This document shows, piece after piece, positions 22,897 to 34,800 of a stretch of 64,000 nucleotides of DNA (position 1 is its first letter; every line of letters begins with the position of its first letter). The notes beneath the pieces were generated by a model. The model searched no databases. It saw only the letters and a list, made by a program, of their open reading frames with translations, and had not been told where the DNA came from. Made by a program: the position numbers and the translations under genes. The stretch lies in assembly GCF_041260155.1 (NCBI RefSeq), contig NC_091945.1, forward strand, positions 32,370,296-32,434,295, written 5' to 3'. Source of the stretch: Ptychodera flava (taxonomy: Eukaryota; Hemichordata; Enteropneusta; Ptychoderidae).

Positions 22897-24059
22897 TGAT
22901 ACAGGCAGTGGATATCGAAGATAATTTGAGTAAGAGTACTTGAGCAAACTTTGTTATGAAGCAGACTTAATAGATAATTTGAACAATGATATTTGAGGTA
23001 GAAAGTTCAGAATAAAAAACAAATGGTTTAAAGTCCCATTCTGTCAGGCTTTTTTCTTGCATACAGATTCCAAACATTGAGAAACGTTTGGAACAGTGGA
23101 GTTTCATAGTAAATGAGTACAGTATCAATTCACTCTGACATTGATGGCCATAAACTCTTCATCTGCTTACCCATACCCTGAAAGGGATTTAACCTGCCCC
23201 TCCCCCCCCCCTTCCCTTCATCCAGGTCCACCCACACCATTGATTACAGTAGGTTTATATTAGTCCAAACCGTGGTGGTGAAAGGGTTAAACACATTTGC
23301 ATATGTTGTCTACTGAACTCACTTTGTCTTTATTTTGTCATTTGTTGCTATCTTTCCAAATTATTTCTGTTATTTTTTCGAGTAACTATTCATGTCTTTC
23401 TGCTCACTGAAAACATGGTAAATTGTCAGTCGTCAGATCTCTACTACCCGCTTGTAGAAATTATAAATGCCTCAATGAAATAATTTATGGTATATACCTG
23501 AAATAATGTCGCCTAAATGTAAACACGCGTGAGGAGAGCTCTGATGATTGATAATTCAACATTTCAGTATACAGAAAAACAAATAACTTCTCACACGAAA
23601 TAAAAATCACTGAAATACAGCAACTTTGTTCGTTAAAATGGCCTGTGTAAGACCAATCAGTTTTGGCATTGTCAATTAATCATTACAGACTGATGAGTTT
23701 GTTTGATACTATACAACACTAGGAACTAAGTTTACAAATAAAATGTTGAACAGTTTCATGTGAACTGCAATGATCAATATGTTGAATCAATAACCCTGCT
23801 TTTCGATCAGTTCTCCCAATTAAACTCTTTGCAGACTCAGTTTAAGATTCAGAAGACCTTGATATCTGTTGTTACCTGTCTAAAGTTTGTGTGAATCTTC
23901 AATATGATGTTCAGTTAGAAACTTGTACACTTTGATATAATTTCTAAAGCCTTCATTGCTCACACAGTTTGTTGTCGGAATTCCCAATGGTTCTACTCCG
24001 GAATGAAAAGGACGCGATGCGTTCTACAGACTCAGTACGCCCAAATTATCACGTGATGC
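22897..24059. other. intergenic, with a degraded family B MITE
   Basis: Only feature recognised: 23190-23290, a third family B copy with the intact right end GGTGGTGAAAGGGTTAA (to 23290) and internal CAGGTCCA. A C-rich run lies at about 23202-23212. No gene seen. Confidence 0.55.
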
Positions 24060-24147
24060 TGGTACAAACAAGCCCACATGTGTACTAACGCGTATGGAAA
24101 TACATGTACGTCTAAGCGCGTTTGCGCACATGGCTTTGTTTGTACCA
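24060..24147. repeat. 88-bp foldback with about 24-bp arms
   Basis: TGGTACAAACAAGCC at the left pairs with GGCTTTGTTTGTACCA at the right, allowing one bulge, and pairing continues through ACATG/CATG. Locally CpG-rich. No coding content. A small MITE or a hairpin transcript are both possible. Confidence 0.6.
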
Positions 24148-24436
24148 TGGTCGATTCGAATTCCGGGTTTGGCCTATTACCAGGATATACCCAACTACCT
24201 GTAAATGCCAAATGTACAGTGTGACAAAAAAGCCACAATCTAGTCATGTCACAGACATGAGAAGTAGATCTGACACTTGAGACGGAATCCTATAATACAT
24301 TTGACAGAATGTACGAGAACTATTTGCCTGATAATATTTTGCCTTCTTCATTACTGCTGGCTGACATGATAAATATCGGACTTCTCTGTGCAACCATGAT
24401 TCAACATTCGAATGCACATCCGTAGAGATATGGAGA

Positions 24437-24450
24437 GTCACCATGGCAAC
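24437..24450 (+). promoter_or_regulatory. X-box-like motif, intergenic
   Basis: GTCACCATGGCAAC fits RYYNYY-N2-RRNRAC. About 4 kb past the LZTFL1 stop. Function unknown. Confidence 0.4.
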
Positions 24451-25750
24451 ATGCATGAAAATCTCTAGCAAATAATACAGCAAACCAGGCATCCGCATTC
24501 AGTTTTGACTTGGAATGACTGTGAGCACTCAGAATTGTGGAACAGAATCATAAAGAACACTGAAGTTTCATTGGTGCAAGCAAGATAGATGTACTTAGAG
24601 GGAAGTTTCTGGACAGAGAACACTGACAACTGTAATGATTGGCACTCACTTTGGAAAAACAAAGCAACAAATTTACAACAAACCACTGTGATTTTGTGCA
24701 ATTGTATGTGAATCACATCGTTGTCTGATTGAACACTTGTGTTACCTGTTATTGTACAGGGCGCCCTCTATCAACCAACACATTTTAAATTTTGCCGTCA
24801 CTCCTACTGTATATCTGTGCTGATAAGAGTTCTGCTGTTAATGCAGTAAGTTGGTAGCTGCTATAATGTCATTATTTAATGCTGCCTTTTGGTGAATGAA
24901 ACCCATCCAATGAATAAAGACAAGGAGATTAAACTGAACAGCAATATAGGCAGGGTAGGGATGGACATGTGAGTTTTCATGCCACTGAAATGTTCAGGAT
25001 AGTGAAAAATTTTGGAAAGTAATAGCTCGGTGAAATACTGTTCTTGTCCCATAGTATGCTTCCAGCATTCAGGTTTGTGTGACCACAATGAGCAGCTCAA
25101 ATGATAAACTTCAGAAGCACACATCAGCACATCATGTACACCATCTGTTCTTTCACACAGCTTGGTTTAAAGTGACGGATAAATTCCAAATATCACGACA
25201 TCATCGCCAATCATAGCAAGCATCTCTCATAAAAAGACAATGAAGCAGATGTATACAGCAGTATTTCATTTTATTGCGTTTCTAAAAATTATTGCACATT
25301 GATTGTTCAATCAACAGCACTTGTGAAAACTGTCTACATCCTATGGTTTCACCCTGTAATCACAAATGGTTCACGCTAGTTGAGATTTCTAACCATTAAA
25401 AGTACTGGGTATAAATGGATCCAACGTACAAGTATGGAAAGTCTGTTCAGACTGGAAGTGAACTGGCCATGTACCTTTGGTTATAATTAGTTACATTCTC
25501 ATGTTCTGACAATACAGAACATATTTCTAATTATTAATAATTTATAGTGACTTCAAAAGTATGTTAAATATTATGAATATTTTAAACTGCTATAATTAAT
25601 CACAAATAAATTCAAAGAACTGATAATCAAAGTTATCAACTCATGTTGATCAGGACCAGTTTTAAACTGTTTCAAGATAACTGAGAAAACATGATTGAAA
25701 GATTTATGGGGTGCTTATAGCAAAATACAACAAGTCATCGTTGATGACAC

Positions 25751-27981
25751 AGTCCCCACTTGTTAATGGGTACTTTGATTACAAGTCCTCAGAGAGGATA
25801 GAGTCCTCTTCATTAATTAGGTCTGTGATAAAAATACTTTGATACAGATGGCACTCAATGGCCAAGAATGAGTTCCATGGTGATGAAAACATAAAACCAA
25901 TGTAGGCCACCATCCTAAAGTTCATAAAATGAGTCAACTAGGAATTAATCAACAGGGTGTTGCAAAAAATTTTTGCATACAATCCTAATACTTAATAGAT
26001 TATCACTGGTACCATATTTCATGAAGTTTGATGCAGTATTTACAACAAACTATGAGATCAACATCTGTATCAAGTTTCATCAAATTTGACGTTGTATTAA
26101 TTTGTGGCTATATCACTCTAATTAGGAAAGTTCATTACATATGCAATTACAAATTAATTAAAATGACACTGATAAATATCTTTTTCAATGTTAAAGCAAT
26201 GTGCAAAGTTTCATGAAATTTGGTGCAGTATTTCTTGACATATCAGCCTACTTACAAAACTTCAATAATTGACATGTTACTGCTACATGACGTGAAACAA
26301 ATTGACGAGCATATGTATGAAATAGGTCAATGTCCTTGTACCAACTTTGAATGATACTGGTGGAAATATGTCTGAGTCATGGCTCTGTACATTAGAAAAT
26401 TGTAACAAAATCACCGCCATGCAGCGATATTTGATCTTACTGTTTAAAAAATCAACACGTACCGTATATGTATTACATAAGTCAATGTCCATGTACCAAC
26501 TTTGAATAGGATCAGTTGAGACTTGCCAGAGTTATGGCTCTCGACATGAAACAACCATAACAAAATTGCCTTCATGTGGTCATATTTGACCACCTTGTGA
26601 AACCAATCGACATACAAATGTATAAATAAGTCAATGTCCTTGTACCAACTTTGAATAAATTCGCTGGATACATGTCTGAGTTATGGTTCCGGACATGAAA
26701 AAATCGGGGAAAAAAATGGCCACACGGGCGGCCATATTGGATTGTATCACAAAACAAATCAATGTGCATATGTATGACATAGGTCAATGTCCTTGCACTA
26801 AGTTTGAATAAAATTGGTGAATAAAATCGTACGTGTCCAAAGGACGTGAACAAATTGTAACAAAATGGCTGCCATGCAGCCATGTTGGATCATATCATGA
26901 AACAAATTGACGTACATATGTATGACATAGGTTAATGTCATTGTACAAACTTTGAATAAAATCGGTTGAGATATGCCTGAGTATTGTGGCTCTGTACATG
27001 AAAAAATCGTAACAAAATGGCCTCACGGCAGCCATATTGGATCATATCACAAAACAAATTGACATGCATATCTATGACATTGGTCAATATCCTTGTACCA
27101 ACTTTGAAAAAAATCCGTTGAAACATGTCTGAGTTATGGCTCTGTACATGACAAAATCATAATAAAATGGCTGCCTAGCGGCCATATTGGATCGTATCAC
27201 AAAACAAATTGACGTGCATATGTATCACATAGGTCAATGTCCTTGTACCAACTTTGAATAAAATCGGTTGAGATATGTTTGAGTTATGGCTCTGTACATG
27301 AAAAAATTGTAACAAAATGGCCACACTGCAGCCATATTGGATCGTATCACAAAAGAAATTGACATGCATATCTATTACAGTGGTCAATATCCTTGTACCA
27401 ACTTTGAAAAGAATCGGTTGAAACATGTCTGACTTATGGCTCTGTACATGAAAAAATCATAATAAAATGGCCGCCTGGCGGCCATATTGGATCGTATCAC
27501 AAAACAAAGTGACGTGCATATCTATGACATTGGTCAATGTCCTTGTACCAACTTTGAATAAATTCAGTTGAAACATGTCTGAGTTATGGCTTTGTACATG
27601 AAAAAATCGTAATAAAATGGCCGCCTGGCAGCCATATTGGATCGTATCACAAAACAAATCGACAAGCATATCTATGACATTGGTCAATGTCCTTGTACCA
27701 ACTTTGAATAAAATCGGTTGAAACATGTCTGAGTTATGGCTTTGTACATGAAAAAATCGTAATAAAATGGCCACCTGGCGGCCATATTGGATCGTATCAC
27801 AAAACAAATCGACGTGCATCTGTATGACATATGAAGTAATCCTTGTACCAAGTTTGAATGAAATCGCTCCTTGCATCTCTGAGATATCTGCGTGAACGGA
27901 TGGACGCACGCACACACGCACGCACGCACGCACGCACATGACCAAACCTATAAGTCCCCCCGGACGGTGTCTGTGGGGACT
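25751..27981. mobile_element. candidate 2.2-kb non-autonomous element with internal tandem array
   Basis: AGTCCCCAC at 25751-25759 is inverted as GTGGGGACT at 27973-27981. The right end also holds a local hairpin (AGTCCCC at about 27953 with GGGGACT) directly before CTAA. Between the ends lie degenerate repeats of a TTTCATGAAATTTG type motif (26010-26240) and then the 150-bp array. Internal minisatellites plus a 3' hairpin before CTAA recall Helitron/Helentron-derived elements; the short inverted ends would also fit a TIR element. Class unresolved; no transposase. Confidence 0.45.
26310..27860 (-). repeat. 150-bp tandem array, about 10-11 units
   Basis: The core CCTTGTACCAACTTTGAAT recurs near 26331, 26486, 26635, 26791, 26938, 27091, 27241, 27391, 27541, 27691 and 27841. 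Spacing is exactly 150 bp in the six right-hand units and 147-156 bp in the older left-hand ones. Because 150 is divisible by three, minus-strand ORFs stay open for several units and encode FKVGTRTLTYVIHMHV-type repeats; these are by-products of unit length, not a recognised protein. A (CGCA)n tract at 27903-27938 follows. Confidence 0.92.
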
Positions 27982-28039
27982 AAAAATAGCTGGTATAACA
28001 ATTTTGAAACCCTGCTTGTAGAAAACATACACCAGTATT

Positions 28040-28155
28040 GATTACACTTCTAGTTTAAACTGGTTATCAGTATCCTACCGATTACACTTCTAGTTTATAC
28101 TGGTTATCAGTATCCTACCGATTACACTTCTAGTTTACACTGGTTATCAGTACCC
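28040..28155 (+). repeat. 40-bp tandem repeat, 2.9 copies
   Basis: Units begin GATTACACTTCTAGTTTA at 28040, 28080 and 28120 and differ by single bases (TTAAACTGG, TTATACTGG, TTACACTGG). Directly adjacent without spacers, so not CRISPR-like. Confidence 0.9.
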
Positions 28156-28525
28156 AAGACTGGCATTCATTTTCAGCTGTTGTCAAGTCATGATTGATAA
28201 AACTTATTGGAAGTACGGTACATACGGTGAACAGTTGAGCAGTTCACAGGAAATAAATAATCTTTTTCTGTGTCAAAATAAATTATCTCATGTGGCAAGA
28301 CATGATTTGAACTCCCCATAACATCTGATACTAGTGTGTGACGGAAGTTTCTAAAGATGTCCGGTATAATACATATTATATTATAGACGTGTCAATACCA
28401 GTGAATTTTGTGACATCATCCCCCGAAATTATTACTGATAATGTATCCGATTATCCACTATTTTGGTCCCAGATGTTTTCTACATCTACAAATTCCCTGG
28501 CATTGCCAAGACTATAAAATAATAG

Positions 28526-28662
28526 CAATAATATACCCCCTCCCAGCCCATAATGGACTCAAGCAAACTTTGAACTCCATAATGTACTTGGCCTTGCCCC
28601 ATACATTATGTTGTACATAGTTTGTTTTCATTCATTTATGGTCTGGGAGGGGTACATTATTA
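28526..28662. mobile_element. 137-bp full-length foldback (hairpin MITE)
   Basis: The left arm TACCCCCTCCCAG...CCATAAT...CAAACT...CATAATGTA pairs along its whole length with the right arm, which read on the minus strand gives TACCCCTCCCAGACCATAAA...CAAACTA...CATAATGTA. About 60 bp of imperfect stem with a short loop. Either a MITE or a long-hairpin RNA source. Confidence 0.7.
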
Positions 28663-28806
28663 CATAAATAAATGCAAAAAGCATAATTTAGTAAAAATGA
28701 GTTATTTTTATGAGTTGGCAGTGTTCAATACTGAGTCAGCTGCTGCAGAGGTTATGGCAGGACAATACAAGTATTTGTACTGGTGGTGAAGACGGCAACC
28801 AAAGCA

Positions 28807-28858
28807 TCACTGAACAAGGAGGTCTGGATCGGACTGTGATCTTCTGTGTTCAGAATCT
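28807..28858 (-). CDS. SOWAH: SOWAH long-form terminal exon
   Basis: Encodes DSEHRRSQSDPDLLVQ then TGA. The acceptor is a NAGNAG pair (cttcagcag): use of the first AG starts the exon at 28861 and adds one serine in frame. RRSQSDP resembles a basophilic kinase/14-3-3 site. Phase fits exon 29498-29565. Confidence 0.7.
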
Positions 28859-31800
28859 CTGCTGAAGACAAACCATTCATTGTATGAGTTACTTCAACAT
28901 GATACAACCCCTTGTGAGTAGTAGCATGATTATTTTTGCCCACAGATCATATAAAGAAATTTTACTTACATGATAAAATGTGCTTCAACTGATAAGAGAA
29001 TAATTTTGATCAATGCGAAAAGAATACATTCCATCTTTGACAAGGTTCTAATGAATGATAGATGATGTAATACTGTAATTGTGAAACTGCTGATGAAATA
29101 TGACAAGACTAGATGGTCTTTTTTTCATGAAATGTTGTCATCTCTGCTAATCAGAAGAAATAAACAACAGAAAAAATATCATCAGATCATACTGAGATTG
29201 GAGCATGCTGAAAATACATCTATGAGCATGAACAATCATTGTACAGAATTCTGTCAGCAGACACATCTAAACAGATACACTTTCATAAATCTACATTTTG
29301 CACATGATGCATTTTAATACAAAGTAAAAACTGTCTTGTCAGGAATACTGCTGAGCCCTGTCATCAATCTACTTTTTCTGATAGTCTAGAACCTCTCCTT
29401 GCTTACGGTGTATGCTAAACATCCACCTAAGCACAGTGTATACCATAACCAAGGACAGATCCTAGACAACTGTTCTGAGAAATATTTAGTTTCTCACCTT
29501 GATCCAGACACTGACTCTTTCTTTCTTCTACTTCTCTTACTTGGTGCCTTTGGAGGTGGCATCAACTACATCATATGAAAAACCACAAAGCAATAAGTAT
29601 TTGTAGTGATATGTTGGTAAATTCAGTGAGTTTCTCTACCGATTTTGAAGTATGAGTTTGTACAAGTGAAATGTTTAAAGGTGTAAACTGAAGTGCACAC
29701 AATCTTAAATAAGAACTGGTATTATCTATTAAGTTTTACTACCCAAAGGATAGTTGATAATTTCTCCATGTATTTGTACTACTGTAGGTATCACTTTGAG
29801 CAATGAATCCTGATGCATATTGAAATGCCAGTAGTACAGTAGTATTCAGCTTGTAATCACAACCTCTATATGTATAATGTTCATAAGTTAGAATTGATGT
29901 CAGGTCAACACTTCAATGCATGTTGGCAAAACATTGATACTGATGACACACTGAATTCAAAGTACTTTATTGGAGACTAAAATATCATATTTTAATGAGA
30001 AAAGCGATAATTTTGTTGTTCAAAATGAGAAAAAATTAATTTGAAGAGGTATATACAATATTCCATTATGGGATCAATCAATATTCACTGCAACTGCCCA
30101 GCAAGGTTACCCCCCTTTGATGTGTATACATGATGCTAAAAATATTCCCATTCATACATTTTCAGCGAATAAGCAAGCACCCTACAGAAGAGACAGGGTG
30201 TCTGAAGGCATACAATGGGCTCGGACGGTGATTGCACGATGTGTTGACAAGGGTAGAAATTCTGAACAAGGGGTAATGACCATCTCTCGGTGACAAGCCA
30301 AGCATAACCTGTATCCCAATAAAGCCAAGACTCTGATTTATATTTCCAGTGACAGAGTTACACACTACCTCTTTGTCCACAGCACCGGGCTCGGAGCCTC
30401 TTCTCAGAGCCGGTGAGTGAGGTGGCGTTGCTGGCGGAGTCTTCTCTTTCTTGTTCTGGCTCAGATTCTCCGCTGATCCCCACTTCAGTGGTTTGTTGAA
30501 GAATGAAACACTGGCTCGTTTCTTCTCCATGGAATTAGATCTGTGTTGCCTCTTTCTAACAGTATACACTGTAAATTGGCAAAAGGCAATAGATTAATCA
30601 CTCACACTTTAAATTCATTCATTCGGTCTTCACCATATGACATGAAATAAAATTTACTTCCAAATAATAATTTAATTGTTTTAACCTACCATGTATATTT
30701 TGCAATTTTCAATTTTTTTAAAACTCTAACTCTGAATGTGTATCTGTATAATAATGAACTTCAACACTTTGGAAAATATTCTGATGATTTCAATACAGGT
30801 TGAATTTGCCCTCTTCTGAACACACCTTTGCACAGTGTCTGCAAACATCTACTATAAACACGTAAATTACCAAACATCTTGAGATCACTGCAGTAATGTA
30901 GCCCTTTTGGCTTGCTCACCCAGTCAGCCCATCCAACCAGCTGAATATGCCCTCGTGTTTTTGTCAAGGATGGTACGAAGGTAAATTTTACCAGAATTTT
31001 CTTGCCACATGACTGGGCTGGCTTCCCCAGATTTATTAATGAAGTTATATTTAACATTCAACAGTGATGGTATCAGCTTGGCCAAAACCATTTACCTATC
31101 ATCCTTAATATAAGCTAAAATCACTACCATGGACTACATTTACGGCAGCTAAACCATTCCCATGACAGCCCAGGAGAATTAAAGAGAAACTGACAATTTT
31201 TCTTACCTACATTGCCCTGTAACATCTCTGCTTAAAACAAGGAAGAAAAACAATGAGATCAAGATATGAATACTGTATCAGACACACTACACTTTCCAAA
31301 TGTGTGTACGCAAACAAACACTGGGAGAAGGGGAGGGTAGAGACGTGGGTGGGAAGGGGATCAAGTAGGAAACATAAGCATAAGTAAACTTTCCAACATC
31401 TGTACAATTAAAATTGAATGTAGACTTTGTGACAAAGTTGCTATCTCTTTGCATTATTGTTTATCCTGTCTGAAATGTGTGGTATGGTTTGGTGTTACAC
31501 ACAGTTGGAGATATCACTGTATCAGTATGTGAGTGTGTACATGTATGCAAGTATGTCTGTACAAAACACACAAACACACAGACTCACACATATATGCATC
31601 TGTGCATAGACAGTTTAGTGGCAGACTGTCCATGGTATGTGTAAGTGTATGTGTATGTGAAAGGCTGCAAGTGTGTATATGTTAGTCTGTTTTACACCTA
31701 ATAAATATTGCATTTACAAATTTAAAAAAGATTTACAAATAAATATTTGAGTAGGATAGCAACTTTGCCCCTTTTTTAATATGCTCTTCTGCTTTGTGAG

Positions 31801-34800
31801 ATTTTTTCTGAAAAGCAACTTCACAAGCCAAGCTGTGATGATTTATTTCTGCTGTTAAAATTTGAGTGTGTCCATAAAATTTTATCATCATTGACTTTTA
31901 GTCGTGGAAGACACTGCATTTTTTACTGCCATAGCGATGTGAACAGAACAAAGGATGGTTGGTGCGCAAACAGCTGATGTGAAATCACAGCTAGCTTTCA
32001 TGACACTGCAGCTGCCAGTGGTTTCAGGGTTGGAATGACAGTGGAAGACAAAACAACGTCAGAGGAACAACCACCAGTTAGAAGAATCCGTGCCCGGGGT
32101 GAAAACAAAAGCCATGCAGACGCAAGAAAACGGAAATAAACCAAGTGTACTAGTGCAATCTCAGTGGATAGCCTTTTATTCTTATTTGTTAAAATATTGA
32201 AAATTGGTTTGGGTGTACACTACACAGGTGTAAATTCACAAACACTACAAATGGGAGGGGGGTCAAAGGTTAAAAATAAAGCAAAATATAAACTGGATAG
32301 TACCAGACACTGCAAGCTGCCTTTATGGAAAACATATGTTAGGGGGATATTTGACAAGGTTAAAATACACATACAAGACTATCTAACACTATTCACAGTT
32401 ACTTTGGGGATGAAGACAGATGGTAAAAATGTCATGGCGAAGTAAAACAAGCAGTAACTTAAAAAAATACAAAAAAATTGATAAAAATATACATCTTTCA
32501 AAATTAGTACAGATTGCCTCTTAGACAGCAAAAATGTTTGAATTTATTAGAAATGTTTACATTATTGAGTACCTTAGCCAGCAGAGTATTTGAACTACTA
32601 CACCAGAAGTGTTAAAAATTATTTCTTTGTTACACTGCACAGTTACGGCCTCATAATTTTAGCATCCTTTGCTACATCACATCCTGTATGGAGCCATTAT
32701 GAAAACTGTTTCTCTAAAAATTGCAGTTATTTTAACATTTACGACAAATTTAAACTGAGGTCCACACAATTTTTGCAGTCAAGTGAGAAGCTGGTCTAAT
32801 TTTGAAAATGACAACCTACATACAGTAATGCAATGTATAAAAGTCATCTTGGAATGTGCTTTTTCAAGCAGTCAGCAAAAATATTATCATGGTCAGAGAA
32901 CACCACAAAAATTAACTTTTGTACGCACATTAGTACATTTTTATATATTTTCCTAGAATAATTAAAGCTCTTTTCTCATGGTACACATGCACAATGAAAC
33001 TTTGAGCTATTACAAACATATAACAAGTACTGTACAGAACATTTTGCCATAATTGAACTTTCAAGGTCTGACGAAAAAGAAGAGCAGATATTTTGGAGCA
33101 ATCTGCCAAAATACTGACCAAGCTGTGACTGTGATTGGTACAAATGGCTTTATATTGCACTGTTTTTGCATTGACAATATACTAGTATTTGTGACGTGTC
33201 AGAAACCACCTCTGGTTGCATGCAAAGCCCTTTTTTGACCTTTTGGTCACAATACTATAAATTAAATAATAAAACTGAAATATGAAGGCCTGTTTACATA
33301 TCGTCACTCTAACAATTTTAGACCGGGCCACGTCAAATTTAAAAACGTCTATGAAACTATTGCAAATATCCTTCGGCAAAATGTATAATGCATATGCAAT
33401 CAGACCTTAAGTTAAACAACAGTAAACTAAAATCTTACTAATATCAACATATTCACAAGCATTTAATATCATCCCTAAATTCCATGATGACACAATAACC
33501 CTTGAAGTCTAAACATTAATCTTTTGCAATTTGGTGTCCCAAATCAACTTTTATAGTTCATTTTTCTGACTTCATCATAACACCTATTTCTGTAAACATC
33601 TGTCTTACAGGCAAACATGACTGCTCTCAGGGCTTTTGACTCATTTTCAAGTAAAGTATCGAATCAGAGGCTATTATAATTTGATAGCCTAAAATCTGCA
33701 AAATAAATATTAAAGTCCTAAAAGTGTTTAAATAAAATTAATTGTAACACTATGAATTTTCTAGGCGATTCCTAAAAACTTGACTTCTTTTAACTTAAAA
33801 TATTACAGAGACAAATATCCACATATATAAACAGCTGAACAGATATGAACGAGCAACATCTGTAAATAGACTGTGAACCTTGGGCTAGCATAGCAGGAAA
33901 TCTGAAGTGCCAGGATACACTCACACAGACACACACAGAGACACATAGTAACATCAACCTACAGAGTCCCCCTTCAACACATGTGCACATACAGACATCA
34001 ATGATAATTTTCCCACCTGCCCTAAAATCTTGAACATAAATGTAAATACACTGACTGCACTCATGAACCATGCTCGTAAAGTTAATGATTTTAACATTCA
34101 TATTCGATTGACTGGGTCAATATTTCTTACCCCCATGTCAATCATATAATATTTAGATTCCGAAAAAATTAGTACTGGGAATTTGAATTTCTGTTTTTGG
34201 TAACTTATAATTCACAAACTGATTTTCTTTGGTGGCAAAATATCATTCCCTTCGTAACAAGACTGCTCCTTCATCTGCTATACAAGTACTTGACACCCTC
34301 CACCAATCATAATCAGCGTTACATTGCACATGCAGGTAGCCATTCCTGTGTAAGCAGCCTTCCAATCCAACCAATCATGGTTTGTTTAACAATGTGTGTA
34401 CGGCCAGAAAAGCCACCTTGCCCCTTACAAACATTGCACTGGGAATCACTGAAGACTAGAAAGCTTAGAGAGAGGCTGGGCAATGATGAAAACATTTGTA
34501 AAACAATTCTTTTGCAATGAAGATGAACAGTGAATTTGGCTCAGCGTACACATGAACTAGCAAAACACTTCTCTCATTTACAAGGCTATCTCACTTATAG
34601 AACACTGACTAAAAATATTCAGAACTACAGTTGTGGCATGCAAGTATTGATTTCAATAAATTCTGTAAGTAGACAGCTTTTGGAGAGTTATATTAAAGAG
34701 TAGAAGTATTGCTAGATTTCTTCTTTCTCATTGAACCTTTCCTGGGTGAATCTTTACGGAAAGAAAATCTGTAACTGAGAGCTCTAACAAAACTAGAGAC

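Noticed and set aside
26283..28032. Minus-strand ORFs with FKVGTRTLTYVIHMHV repeats as a repeat protein gene
   Set aside because: The frames follow the 150-bp tandem unit, break in diverged units, and have no splice signals or recognised domain.
28040..28155. Regular 40-bp repeats as a CRISPR array
   Set aside because: Units are directly adjacent without spacers, vary in sequence, and the window is animal DNA.
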